The notes under the pieces are model-generated. The model did no database searches. It saw only the letters and a program-made list of their open reading frames with translations, and was not told where the DNA came from. Positions 12,876 through 26,888 of a stretch of DNA of 64,000 bases are shown here, piece after piece. Each line of letters starts with the position of its first letter. Position 1 is the first letter of the stretch. Position numbers and translations under genes: made by a program. The DNA comes from Zychaea mexicana (Eukaryota > Mucoromycota > Mucoromycetes > Mucorales > Lichtheimiaceae). The DNA is taken from the NCBI RefSeq assembly GCF_025766255.1, contig NW_026516670.1:558001-622000 (forward strand), read 5' to 3'.

Positions 12876-13515
12876 ATGAAATACTCGACCGTTCTCGTTA
12901 CTCTTGCCGCCTTTGCATTGACCGTCTCGGCTGTCCCTGTTCCTGGCACTGAAGCTGACACTGGCGCTGGCACTGACACTGGCGCTGGCACTGGCACTGG
13001 CACTGGCACTGGCACTCAAGATGCAAGTGGAAATGGCAGCACAGGTCCCGTAAATGGTGTCGTACGTATCCATCAGCATATTTCTCTCTCTCTCTCTCAA
13101 CTTTGTTTTGTACCAATTCGTAGCACACACACTGATATACCTTTTTTCGTAAAATGTTAGCTTAACAACCCTTTGAAGGGTGGTATTCTTAACAAGAGCA
13201 AGCAGGAAATCATCATCTACCAGTGCGCCCAGGCAAACAGTCAAACGGCCAATGACAATGGCTCCACAGACTCTGTCGACGGTATTGTAAGTAGCAGTGG
13301 TTGTCTTTTTCTTTTAAGTGATCAACATTCGAGCATACCGTTAAATTTCTCTTCGTGAATTGTATTAGCTTAACAACCTTGCAGAGAAAGGTGTTCTGAA
13401 CGATACGGAATACACCATCAAGATTGTCCAGGGCTGCCCTAGTGACGTTATGGCAGCCAATGGCAATGGAGCAGCCAATTGCAATGGTGAAGGCTCTGAA
13501 GATGAAGCCAACTAG
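12876..13515 (+). CDS. Small secreted protein with duplicated exons
   Basis: Three exons, 152 residues: 12876-13061, 13161-13286, 13369-13515, both introns in phase 0. Residues 1-19 form a signal peptide (MKYSTVLVTLAAFALTVSAV). A Gly-Thr-Ala-Asp repeat tract follows in exon 1. Exons 2 and 3 both begin with LNN, followed by related patterns (LNNPLKGGILNKSKQEIIIY and LNNLAEKGVLNDTEYTIKIV), a Cys, and an Asn/Gly-rich end. They look like a tandem duplication of one phase-0 exon module. There is one Cys in the exon 2 module and two in exon 3. No family recognised; predicted extracellular or cell-wall protein, possibly an effector or structural peptide, which is speculation. It ends 326 bp from the convergent ERG1 gene. 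Confidence 0.75.
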
Positions 13516-13841
13516 ACTCAAGGAACAGCAAATTCCTCCCACACATCCTACAAAGCAAACCAACATGTGAACGAGTAGTAATAAGATAACATCCTACCGA
13601 ATCCCCAATAATGATGAAAGACTATATAAACAACATTTTGAAGGAGTAATTTTTATGTGTATGTTTGTTACGGTTGCTGCTACTACTGCTGGATGGGAAG
13701 TGCGCGGTGTGTATGTGTGGAATATATTAGAAGTATAGATGACGAAAGGAAGAAGGACAAATTATTATAGGGAAAAGAAAAGGGAGATTATTATTAAAGG
13801 ATGTTGTGGAACATAATAAGAAAGATAAAGGAAAAACACTT

Positions 13842-15905
<2,064 letters not shown>

Positions 15906-16543
15906 TTATTTCACAAGATGAGAGAGAGAATAAGAAACGCAGTGGGGGAGAAAGAGAGAGACGGAGAGTGAAGAAGAAGAGACGGGTCTGATGCTGGAAT
16001 GGGAAGTGATCCGGAGGTTGTGACAGATAAGTTTGAACGGACTGAGGTTTTTTTTTCTGTTTCACCAAGCGCTGCCTTTGAAGTTACTCTATTTTTTATC
16101 ACGTGTTGCTTTAAAACTGTTCCAGGTACAACCAACCCTACGTTCCATGTATGATATATGCAGCGCACAGTAACATATCGCGCACAGCTTTGAGTGCTAA
16201 TATGAAGCAAGATACTGGAGAATCGCTTTATGTATTGAATATGTGAGGAACAGACACACATTATGACTATGGCAAAATTTGATATAAGAAGGATTCGTGC
16301 ATACAAAAATAAGCAAGGTATTAAAAGGACAAAAAAAAATCGGACGATCCGAATAGAAATTGCTGAGTTCAAAGAGGGTTATCCGACCCTTGAAATGTAT
16401 AAGATGGAAGGGGGGGAGGAGGAAGTAGTATAACTTGGGCCAACAGAAACGGTAATGCTGTGGAGTTGAAGATGACTGATGCAATTTACATGTGAAAAAT
16501 AGGACTTCTTCTAGATGCATGTTTGGGCTATATCACCTTCTTT

Positions 16544-18947
16544 TCACGCATATGGCAAGAAACTCCATGCTGTCCCCACTGCCGCCATGCTTATGGCTAT
16601 CGCAAGGATGCCTATATTAAGACAGGATCGGGCATTCGAAATGCTGTGCGTATAAAGGCGTTCGTAACACATCAAGGGGAAAATCACTGAAATGCCAAAA
16701 CTGAACAGTGCGCCCAAGAGTGACATGACCCGATCGAATCCCGGAAATATAAGGGCAATGTAGACCAGGATTGTGGTAACAGATAGACGGACGATGGTGG
16801 TGAATAGAGCTTGGCGAAGCCAGGAGGAGCAGGACAGCCATGCGTCGATACGAGGACGTGCTTGCAACCATAATTCACAGGCAACATTGAGTGGATTCAT
16901 GATCAATGCGAATTTGGCGATAGGCGTAATCACCACTAGCCAGAGGGCCACGCTGTTGAAAATCTTGTAGTATCCATCGGTAACGGCCAAGTTTTGTGTG
17001 ATCTATTTTTGTATGTTTCCAAAGTCAGTACTACTGCTTAGCGAAACCTTCTTATTATTGCTGCTACTATGGTACCAGCATAGCAATTCAAGTATTGCTA
17101 GCGCGGCCGTACAGCAGCAATACTATTGTTGTTGATGCCACAGTACTTAGCAAATTAGGGTTGTTTGTTATTTCTTTACCTCTTGCATAGTTTCCGATCC
17201 AAACATTAGGTAGCCCGACACAGCCATGAGCGCATACACAAAAATTGTCAAGACGTAAGTGATGTCGACCATCTGATCGTACTTTTTGGGATTCTCCATG
17301 TCGCGGTAAATGGCCGGAAACACTGCATGACCAGCAAAGCCCGCCATCATCAGTCCAAAGCTCAGGGGGATCCGTGACGGATCCGATGGCAGCAGCTCAG
17401 TTTCCTGTATTAGATATAGTTAGTTACACAGCCCATACATCAACATGAAGCAATCCAGGAGATTTTTTGAGGGCGGGCAAGTGATAATAGTAGATACTAG
17501 TGTTGATCATGCAATGGTGACTGGTGAAGCTGGTAGTATAGCATTGAACAAGTTGGAAAAAAGAGAGAGGGAGTCTAATCAAGAACGTACCATGGGGTCC
17601 CAAAGACTTCCGGGTTGTGTCGTTTTGGAAAGTCCGTCAAAAAGAACAATGACCATGAGCAAGACACAGCTGATGATACCAAACAAGCTTGCCACAGACA
17701 GCTTGCGCAGTGATAGGAATTCAAACGGTGCCATTAAGCAGAAACACAGTATCCGTGAAGTCACAAAGTCCAAAGATGGATAAAGTGCCTGGAGACCATC
17801 GCCTAGCAAGGTCACCATCGCTACACTGAAAAATTAAATATGGTAAGTCTTTCACACGCCAAAGGAAAAGGGAAACGGAGACGCACAGGATATGCGTTTG
17901 ATACAATATCACAGATCTGTTTTTCTTTGTCTTTATCCATATCAATAACATATCTACAGCAAATAATAACAATAGACATATTTACCCCATGGTGGCTAGT
18001 TCTACATAAAACAGCCCTCCAATAAATGCACGTCCGCGCTCTCCGAATGCAGCATTACCCATGTCGCCGTAGGTCGATGCACCCGGCGCTGCATCTAGAC
18101 TGCGCGCTAGCATTTTGGCTGTGTAGTTGGTACCGATGGCACAAAAGATAAAAATCGCTGAACCGATCAGCCATCCAGCGTATCGAAACGCCAGAGGAAA
18201 AGCTAGGATGCCGACACCAATAAGCACATTCATGGCGTTAAATACTGACTGTACAAATGTGGATTTCGTGTGCTGTTCGTCGTGTGGTGGTGGGAGTTTG
18301 AGCTGTTCTGATATCACAGAGGCGACTGTTGCATGTCGGGACAATGGGGCTGTCGTGCCTAATAAGTGGTCCATCGAAGGCGGTGCAGTGCGTTGTGAAA
18401 GTGTCTTGTAGATACCGGTGTTGCTGTCATAATCCCTAGGAAAAACGTGTTGCATTTGTTGGTGGTGGCTGCATATACGTAAAGTAGCAAGCGAGCAATT
18501 TAATTAGTGTACATAATGCGGTGCACAAGCAAGGGAAACGCCTCATATGCAACTAGTAGCAGTAGTTTATTACTCATAATACCTTGATTTAGGCTCAAGT
18601 GGATCAACAGTGGTTTCTTCGTCGTCAATGAAGCGAATACTGCGATCGTCTCGATGATATCCGGAGGAGGATAAATTTTCAGCGATATAAATCATGGAGG
18701 AGCGAGAATAGGATTCTGCAAAGGAACCAAGGGTGTCTCTTAACGACCGTGGTCGAGAAGTAGTATTGCCGAGGAGTTGGCCTAGATCTTCAGTAGGACT
18801 GAAATAAATTGTCTCTGCCAACGAAGATTCTGCTGGTGGTCGTTGTATTGATCCATAGTAGTTCGGGCGCGCGTTGTTTGGCATGCGAATATCGACAGGT
18901 GACGCTGGCATGTCATCACTGACAGATGAAGTTGAATTAGAGGCCAT
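16544..18947 (-). CDS. Vacuolar-type amino acid transporter (AAAP/AVT family)
   Basis: Five exons, 577 residues: 18947-18583, 18435-17986, 17825-17591, 17404-17180, 17002-16544. The first 160 residues are hydrophilic and Ser-rich (cytosolic tail). The remainder carries about 11 hydrophobic segments of the Aa_trans family, beginning with 'FVQSVFNAMNVLIGVGILAF', then 'YAGWLIGSAIFIFCAIGTNY', 'GDGLQALYPSLDF', 'FGLMMAGFAGHAVFPAIYRD' and 'VTPIAKFALIMNPL'-like sequence. These match the AVT1 subgroup of vacuolar amino acid/H+ transporters (AVT1 imports neutral amino acids into the vacuole in yeast). The long N-terminal extension is typical of Avt1. Substrate is inferred from subgroup only. All exon phases join cleanly. 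Confidence 0.9.
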
Positions 18948-19634
18948 GGCAGAATAACAGTATCAATTATATATCAGTACGACAAGTTCAGTAGGGATAT
19001 ACTGCTAGAGGACGAGAAGAGGGGAGAGGAGAAGCAGGCTTTTCTTTTCTCTTATTGCTCTCCCTCACCTTGGGGGGAATTTATATAACGTCGAGCAATT
19101 TAAATATTTGTGTTGCTTCAAAGGATGAAACACTCCCTGCGTGTGGATACCGACATTACAAAAGTTTTTTTTTAATTTTGTCCTGGTGATTTCCCTCCAA
19201 CAAGTCAATGATAAAACGTCAATAGAAAAAGCACTCCTTCTCTCCCCCCACAGAAGCTATATCTATTATGTGTCCACGTAGTACATACACTTAACATACA
19301 TACACCCCCACAGCATCGCGAATCCATTATCCGACTGTTTACTATTTTTCCCAGGCCATATGTAATAGATAAATAGATAAAGCACGAGAGAGGGATGCAC
19401 TCATAGACAAGTCCTTGCTCAAATCACAAGACAACCTAAAAAGGTCTAGAAAGTTGGAAAGAACTGGAGGCAGGATGCATAATCTTAGTTACTTATCAAA
19501 GACTGAAAGTAAATTCAGTCGTACGCTACTGTGCTACTAGTACGGATGGTGAAATATGGTCGTGCATTTTGCGTATATGTTTTTTGCGCGGAGTGTTATA
19601 TTCACGACAAGAAGAACCCATCTTGGTATGTATT
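18948..19634. other. Promoter region of transporter gene, no gene
   Basis: AT-rich 5' flank of the minus-strand transporter. Contains pyrimidine-rich stretches. No other gene supported. Confidence 0.5.
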
Positions 19635-19643
19635 GTGGCTGCG
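19635..19643 (+). repeat. Target-site duplication, left copy
   Basis: GTGGCTGCG directly precedes the left end of the Mutator-like element and recurs exactly at 22924-22932 after its right end. A 9-bp duplication is the hallmark size for Mutator-like elements. Confidence 0.85.
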
Positions 19644-19695
19644 GGGTGTCACTAAAAATGGTGCACCGCTGAAATGGTGCACCGAGATTTGTGAC
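19644..19695 (+). repeat. MULE left terminal inverted repeat
   Basis: Matches the reverse complement of 22872-22923. The core reads AAAAATGGTGCACCGCTGAA, then a second ATGGTGCACC and TTGTGAC. Mismatches concentrate at the outer end. Confidence 0.88.
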
Positions 19696-19781
19696 TCGGA
19701 AAATATGCTTTTTTCTCTTCGGTTCCTGAAAGAACGCTTTGAACTACATTCCAAGCATAATCTACTGTTCACAATATAACA

Positions 19782-22658
19782 ATGTATAAATACATTACCA
19801 ATTTTCGAAGAAGATTTGTTAAGGATTCATATGAAGAGGAGGCTCCCGCATATTTTGACTCCAAAAGCAAAAAGTACTATTCTCGACAAAGCATCTAGTC
19901 CTTCACGACACTCAATCAAACTTACTCAAAACTTCTCGATTTTTGACAGGTACGTAAAATTGAATTTGGACATTGGATGGTCTATGCGCAAGGTTTATGG
20001 TCCTCGAAAACAAAAGTTCAATATCCATCGCTACAAGAAGAAATGCAATGGTTTTGTGCGCTGCAAATTCTATGGCAAACATTTGCGCCCGCGCTGCGAT
20101 TTTGAACAAATTCATAAACAATGCCAGCTTGGGTGTATGCGCTGCGGAGGCGATTTAGAGCACGTTGACACTTGTAAAACAGAGGCGTTCTACTATTTCG
20201 ACGGCAATAAATGCACTGTTAAGCAGATCGGCACACATGACCACGAACAATATACTGCGAAGCATCTATCGGAAGTAGAGAAGGAAACACTGGCAGAGAG
20301 AATTGGAAGTGATCCAACGGTGACACCCAAGGCAGCAATTTATGGCAACAACAAGCGAACTGGGGAAATCGTTGAATCGATCATTAAGATCAACCCAATT
20401 CTTGGCACGAGGGACAGAGCCGAGTATGAAATCAACAAAGTACGCGAGGAACGAGATATTCCAAGAAAAGGTGAATTTTTCGGCGACTTAGGGCAAGATT
20501 ATGAATGAGTTCCCTGGGTACTTCCTCCACGCCCACGTTCTGCCAGGCTCATTCTTTTTGGCGTATCGGTCACCGGCTCTTAAAGAATATGTTCACTTTC
20601 AAGATTTTCCGGCTGTTACCGATGTCACTTTCAAGGCATTTGAGAAAGGATACTATCTCTGCTCAACAGTGATCTATGTTCCTGAGCTGAAAAAACACAC
20701 AGTGATCTTCCAAGCTGTCCTGGATGGCCTTTCACAAACCTACTTTGCCCAATACTTCTTTGCATTCTTCACAGAGTACAACGTTAAGTTTGAAGGCAAC
20801 AATTCCTTTCTCGGTATGATGATGGATTTCTCTTTGGCACAAAGGAATGGATTTCTGCAAGCCTACACACAGTACACCAGAAAGGATGACGGCATGCGGT
20901 TCCTAAAAGGGTGCTATATGCACTGGATGCAATCCGTTCAACGTCTCAACAGCAATCACAGCATCGTTCTACCCGAATCCAGCGAACGATTTCGTGAACT
21001 GACCTGCATCATTCAGACAACTGAAGATGCTGATGAATTTTGCCGTAGTTGTAAGGAACTGGTGACAAATTTCAAGCATACTTTCAAATGGCTCAAATGG
21101 TGGCTACAACCATCTATAAGCAGCATGATTTTTCGACATCGCTCCAGCATGAATGACGCCCTCCGCAGCCACCCTTATCGTACCACAATTGCAGTGGAAG
21201 CGTTCCATAGAGATTTATACCGAGATACTGTACACAACTTGCCTATATCTCTAGCGCTTCCACAAACGTTGAATTATATCCGCTCAGATGAATTGACACT
21301 GAAAAACTATGAACAAAATGCGGTGCCTGCTTCATACAACAGAGCACCACGACAAACTCGAAAACGATCAAAGAAAAACTTTGACAATGATGGACGTGCT
21401 CCGGATGTTTTCGGTAAACTTGTTAATGATGTTACCACCGATCAACAGCCACTGGACCATTTTCTTTATGAAGATCAAGCTGAAAGCAAGACACTATCAC
21501 AAGCAGAAAAAGCCACCAACAAGAGCACCATGCCCTTCGCCAAAAGACTTTCGAAAGAGGATATCAAAGCAGTATCACAGCAAGATATCTTGGATAAGAT
21601 TGATGAACGCGCCCTGCACCTTTTGGATATGGAAGTCGATCCGTTCACGTTGAAGGAAATTGAGACAATGGCTGAGAACTTGGAGACAGGGTCAGACGAA
21701 ATGATGCAATATATCATGGGTGGCGAGATGAAGAATGAAAAGAAGAAGCAAGAAGTGAAGGAGAAAAATGCAATGAGCAAGACCAAAGAAAAGATGAAGA
21801 CGGAGAAGAAAACAGAGAAAACGATGGACAAGAAAACTGAAAACAAGCAGAAGAAAACTGAAAACAAGCAGAAGAAACGAAAACACACGGAAAATCAAGC
21901 TGAGGACTTATGGCCAAGTAACAGGAACTTCGAAGAGAACCATGGTAATATTAATAGATTATTGGAAGCGATTGGCAGTATAACTGATTTCAATTTAATA
22001 GTTTCGTGTCCATCGAGAGATCCCGCTCGATTGCTCGTTGGGAATTAAGCAAATCAAAGCTGACGGATGGTGTGGATATCGTGCCCTTGCTCTCCAACTT
22101 CATGGTGACCAAGATCAATATATTAAGGTCAAACAAGCAATTCTTGATCAGCTTTTTGCGAACTATGATTTCTATCGCGATACTCTATAAAACGGACGTG
22201 AGGTCATAATGCAAAATGCGATCAAACGAATGGAATATGGTATCACACCAGAAACAGCACAATACCAGAAGTACACTTGCAGTTCGGATTATTGGTTCAA
22301 TGCGATAATAGATGCCCAAATTGCTGCAGATGCATATACTGTGCCGATTGCAGTATATGATGATCGCTTGGATTGGAACAGTGTTTTGTACTTGCCTTTT
22401 ACTATCCCAAAGGGAACCAATCGGCAACCGCAGCCAATAACTCTTTTTCTTAGCTCAAATCACTTCAACGCAATCGACCTCGTTCCATCCAGAGCACGAC
22501 ATATGGAGTGGCCACCCGTCAGACCTTATCATGAGATAGGTTGGCATCGTCTTGGACTTAAGGCAGATTACAAGACTACATGGCGGTATCTTCATAGAAG
22601 GCGCTTGACCGAAAACGAGAAACAATTTTTCATAGACATTGGCACAAGTGTCATATAA
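19782..22658 (+). pseudogene. MULE transposase plus OTU protease, frameshifted
   Basis: A likely start ATG at 19782 opens a frame ('NFRRRFVKDSYEEEAPAYFD') that stops near 19887. The reading then continues in a second frame to 20508, a third from about 20501 to 22048, and a last one from about 22035 to 22658, with an in-frame TAA at 22188-22190. The second block has a Cys/His-rich putative DNA-binding domain (C-x-G-D-L...C...F-Y-Y-F-D...H-D-H). The third carries the transposase: first Asp in 'PAVTDVTFKAF', second in 'MMMDFSLAQRNGF', the 'GCYMHWMQ' Cys/His motif, and a candidate Glu in 'TIAVEAFHRDLYRD'. A Lys/Glu-rich repeat (KKTENKQ) links to an OTU-like domain: 'ADGWCGYRALALQLHGDQDQ' with the catalytic Cys, and 'LFLSSNHFNAIDLV' with the catalytic His. 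So there are three frameshifts and one nonsense codon. Confidence 0.82.
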
Positions 22659-22871
22659 AAACAGCAGAATAGAATTTATTAAATATTACTAAATATCATA
22701 AATTTCGGTTTACACAGTGCCAGAGCTAAAGTGAAGTTTGGAAGAGAAATTAGCGTATGGGATGCATATACGAAGGTAGAAACCGCAGGAGAGAAAGGAA
22801 TGATGGGTGCACTTTTCTGACACTTTGTCGGTGCACTTTTTCTGTGCGCCTCGAACCACTGTCACATCGCT

Positions 22872-22923
22872 GTCACAAGTCTCGGTGCACCATTTCGGCG
22901 GTGCACCATTTTTCGTGTCTCTC
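22872..22923 (-). repeat. MULE right terminal inverted repeat
   Basis: Inverted copy of 19644-19695, with two GGTGCACC palindromes near 22883 and 22900. Confidence 0.88.
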
Positions 22924-22932
22924 GTGGCTGCG
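22924..22932 (+). repeat. Target-site duplication, right copy
   Basis: Exact repeat of the nine bases at 19635-19643. Confidence 0.85.
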
Positions 22933-23630
22933 TACTTATACTGTTACTGAGAGCCCCATTTGTTATTGTTATTGTTATTGTTTAATATATACTTCTCTCT
23001 CCTCCCCTTCAATGTGTTTGGGTGGAACAGCAAATGCGTACTTTGTCTTACGTTTGTTGCTACCTGAATTATTGTTTGATATTGCGCAATCCACTGTTTT
23101 TTTTCATACTTTTACACATAACAAAACGAGCGGTAGAGACGCCTCCTACCTCCACCAAGCTGACGGTTTTTTTCTCTTCCTTTTCGAGTCGCGCAACAAG
23201 TTCCGATGGATTTCAACTTCCGCAGAAACAAGGCTTAAAAATTTTTTTCGTCGCGTTCAAGATAGTTGTGTGGCTCTTTCGCGTAAGGTATAGTATTCAT
23301 ATTTTCCCATTATTGCTTTGTTTCGTCATTGAAAAGACTGTTCAAAGGCTCTTTCGAAGCTTTCTGAGAAATCATCACATGTCTCAGGAAGTCAAAAAGT
23401 AGCCAAGATCCAACCACCTACACAGTCTATCAGTGATGACAAGGAAAAAAGTCTAGTTTCTCATGTTTTACTGATCAGAGTTTGTTTCCCATACTACATA
23501 GGTCCGTTATGCTTACAAGTCGACTCTTTATTGCTATCAAACAATTCTTTTATAATAAAAACACATTTTCATAAAACGTTAAACCAGTGGGGCTTTCGTC
23601 TCGACATATGAGACCTTTTTGTTCAGTTAT
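22933..23630. other. Intergenic, no gene recognised
   Basis: Between the MULE and the 3' end of VPS36. Contains a short TTATTG repeat near 22960; no gene supported. Confidence 0.5.
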
Positions 23631-25602
23631 CTAGAAAAAGGCATTTTTTGTTAGTCTTTTTTGATGCAATGGAGGGGGTTCATTCGAGAGCAGAATAAGC
23701 GTTACCAGGAGCTGCTCTGTTGCCAAGGCCAGAGCAAAGTTTTCCATTTCTGCCAGTCGCAATGCTGTGATGTGACCGCCTTGTTGTTTGACGTGCTGTA
23801 GGATACGCCTGGCTGCCCTGTCGTCATCCATGTATTGGGTTTGTACTACGAGTAAACCACTCGGAAATTTCCGTAGCCGGAACGGCAGCTTCAGTTCTTC
23901 AAATTGCTGGGCTGCTTTGTATATATCCTCGGGAGATATAAGTGCTAAAGACATAAGACATGGTGTTTGTTTTGTTGGTAAAAATGAGTTCCTTCAAAAA
24001 ACTTGTCTACTATTGTTACAGGGAGAAAAAGGAGTGCAAGCTTACCGACACCGCGCGCTCGATTAAAAATACAATATAAATCCGTGAGTGATTTCATGCT
24101 ATCCTGTTCGTTAAAGATTTTGCTCAAAAACTCTCCCAGTTCTCGTGCAAGTTCTTGGTGATAGATAGAACCAGCCGAACCACTGGATAGAAGTACCCAG
24201 TTAGCAAAGCATTCTTCTCTTAAACCATCATCTATCAGTATCATCATTAGAAGGGATGAAACTCAACCTACCGAGTTACTGGATCAGATATACCCAGTTC
24301 TAAAAGGTATGTACGTAGCGTCGATAGATCGCCTTCCGTATTATTGGTATCTCTGTTCATTTTTTGTGAAATGGATTCTGCTAGTTTGACCATTTCTGTT
24401 GCTTTTCCCATCAGTCGATCCAGGTCTTGGAAGGCATCCGTCATTGTCTCGCTTGCTTCAGCTGTATTTTTTTCAATTCTATCCTGGATAGCACCTATAT
24501 AGGTACCATTTAAAGCGTGTCCAAATAGAATAAACCATCCCCTCCCGCTATAGCTAGAACGTACTGATGCCAGCACCGCGAGATTTAGATATGGATGTCC
24601 GTTCAACGGGTGACTCTATCGGCTGTGAAACAACAACATTGCATATAAGACCATCATCCTTCACATTTCCTCTAAGCCTGTTTTTCTTTTTCAAAGAATC
24701 ACCTTATCCCACGCTTTCGCTTCAAGTGCACTCTTGAGCTTGCCAAGAAAACCTGATTGACCTCCATGACGAAAAGCGAGACGAACATGTGCATTATCCT
24801 CGAGCTGTACCGTCGCCACGGATTCAGATATACTGGAAGGTGTGGATACCGTCGGTGAAGGTAGAGGGACAGTCGCCAAATCCGTACCACACATCTCACA
24901 CTGCATCATGCTTGGATGATTGATAAACGTGCATGCTCGACAAGATACATCACCATTGTTCGATGATGGAGGTGGATCAGTAGGTGGTGTTGGCATGGTA
25001 GGTGTAGTAGGAGTAATAGCTTCTTCAGCTCGCTTGACTCCGCACAATTGACATTTTTCGAGCGTGCCTGCGTTCGCGAAGGAACAGATAGGACATACCC
25101 ACGTCGGCAGAGTCATTTGAGGCATGCTTCTTCGAGAAGGACTAGATACCGTTTTTTTCTCCAAGTGTAAAATGATTTTGGGGGATGCTCGTAGGAAACC
25201 GCCCTTTTTCTACCAATTAGTCCAGCGCACAAGCTCGATATATTCAGCAGCACCATCTTTTATAGCAGATAGGTTATAAAACTTACATAGCTGTCAGCTT
25301 CTTTGATATCTCCAAGTGACAGTTCAACAGCTTTTTCAGCAGGTCGCGCATTGTCCACGTAAATGATGCGATGTGATGTCAAGTAACACACGCCGTCCTG
25401 GTAATCATCAATCTTGTTCTTGCTGTTTTCGTGTGCGTGCATCCAAATTAGCAAACGTTTTAAAAATATTTTTTTTTGGTTATTTGTATATACCTTACCG
25501 CTCATATAGACCAACATTGCCTTGCTGTATAATAAGTGATTCGTTGGGTAGTAACACAGGTCGTCGAGAAGAAGACAATTCGGTCCGCTCAAAGTATTTC
25601 AT
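23631..25602 (-). CDS. VPS36: ESCRT-II subunit Vps36
   Basis: Seven exons, 492 residues: 25602-25499, 25422-25287, 25209-24703, 24622-24565, 24494-24272, 24182-24046, 23944-23631. Vps36 joins Snf8 and Vps25 in ESCRT-II, which sorts ubiquitinated cargo into multivesicular endosomes. The N-terminal GLUE domain starts with 'MKYFERTELSSSRRPVLLPN' and is split, as in budding yeast Vps36, by two NZF-type zinc fingers (C-x2-C-x10-C-x2-C at about 117-140 and 170-187), before resuming at 'LAFRHGGQSGFLGKLKSALE'. The EAP30 winged-helix region follows (about 270-492): 'DAFQDLDRLMGKATEMVKLA', 'LYCIFNRARG', 'SPEDIYKAAQQFEELKLPFR'. Exon 3 ends at a weak donor (GTGATT), yet frame and family sequence fit. The Met at 25602 matches the family start. 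Confidence 0.94.
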
Positions 25603-26888
25603 TTCGCACAGGATAACGGACGGCGGACAGCAGCGGACATGCGACGAAGAGTAAAACGCATAAGATATACGTGACTGAGCAACATGAAGCATAATTTTTT
25701 TTGCCACTTTCCTTATATAATTTTACAGTATGTGATGATTCCCAAGTATGCATGCGATAGATTTGAGAACGAGCTTGGGTACTAGTTGTCTGTATAGTTG
25801 ATATTGCTTGCAGTAAACAACATGAAATTTATCCAATAATAACAAGACAAAATGAAATATGTTAAATAACTGTGGTTGTATAACAAGCAGTATACAACAA
25901 TTAAACAGATTTACAGGTCTTCAGGGTCAGTACTATTATCTTTGCTAGTAAGGGATGATCGTGAGGAGAATACATTAAATTACTTGAAGGTTTTGGATGA
26001 GGTAAGGAAGGGCAAGTAAAAGTACAAGTGTACCGTATATAACATGGAGAACGTTATTAACGATTCTATCCCATTGTCTTTGGAAATGTTAAGATAAACC
26101 ACTCGATTAAGTTACTGGCTGTTTCCTCACCAACTTGGTAACTGGGGTCCCGTTCGTATTTCCTCGCGTGTCCTTGAATAACGTGACGGTGCCATCACGT
26201 TTAGTCGATAAATAGATTAGTAGGGAATACACCGACATCTCCGGTCGCAAACGTCGAACGATCGCTTGTCAAGTATTAACCGGTGAAGTTTGATCATGCT
26301 TGTCGCCAAAGTAATCGTACAATTGCTCCAAATTTTCTGCGTCGCGCGATTTCTTCTTGATATTTTTTCTGTTGTCCTCCTTGTAGCCCTCGTCAAGAAA
26401 GCGTATGTCCAGTAAAGATACGTATTGCATTCGAGCAGCTTTGGCGCAGGGTGAAGAGGTAGGATTACAGTGCTCAACTTGGATATATCTCAACACAACA
26501 TACCCCATGATCTAAGGATCTTGAGCTTCTCTTTGCTGCATATGCTCTGTAACAATAAATGCATCAGCAGAATGATCCAAGTATAATGTAAGCTATATAA
26601 CTCGTATAAGAGAAGAAGTAGCTTCTGAAAACCCTTTGTCTAGACCCTTTGGCTACAATCCTTGTTTTGACAATATCTTCAATTCATTTGACAGCTGCGT
26701 TGTGAAGATGACATGAAGGTTTTAGGTAGAAATCGAATTCAGCGTTATGAATCCACCTTGTCTGATTAGCGAGCAGGGCAATTACGAGTAAATTTATTCA
26801 AAAGGCGCCAAGATGGTAGTCATGCCGCCTGCGCGATTTTTCCCTCTTCTGCTTTCACGCAGTAGCATTTTCGTTAATATTACCATAA
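25603..26888. other. Divergent promoter region VPS36/Pelota
   Basis: 1.3 kb between divergently transcribed genes. Holds one unassigned short frame (26269-26508, listed separately) and otherwise AT-rich sequence. Confidence 0.5.
26269..26508 (-). CDS. Unassigned short ORF
   Basis: 79 codons with an ATG start. The product is hydrophilic and has a normal amino acid mix, including 'LLDIRFLDEGYKEDNRKNIK'. No family recognised, no neighbouring exons identified. Could be a small gene, an exon, or chance. Confidence 0.2.
   Translation of the reverse strand: MGYVVLRYIQVEHCNPTSSPCAKAARMQYVSLLDIRFLDEGYKEDNRKNIKKKSRDAENLEQLYDYFGDKHDQTSPVNT

Larger units (their letters stand above)
19644..22923 (+). 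mobile_element. Mutator-like element (MULE) with OTU domain
   Basis: A 3280-bp element bounded by terminal inverted repeats and a 9-bp direct duplication (GTGGCTGCG). The inverted repeat spans roughly 52 bp at each end (19644-19695 and 22872-22923), with a core containing two GGTGCACC palindromes; the inner 46 bp differ at only a few positions and the outermost 6-8 bp are more diverged. Extra GGTGCAC copies lie inside the right end (near 22805 and 22830) and may be transposase binding sites. The interior encodes one broken gene: a zinc-binding domain, a DDE transposase and a C-terminal OTU cysteine protease domain. The intact boundaries show a complete insertion, while coding lesions indicate it no longer makes its own transposase. 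Confidence 0.88.

Noticed and set aside
12898..13128. Frame with Gln-Cys repeats (QCQCQC)
   Set aside because: Antisense of the Gly-Thr tract in the secreted protein gene.
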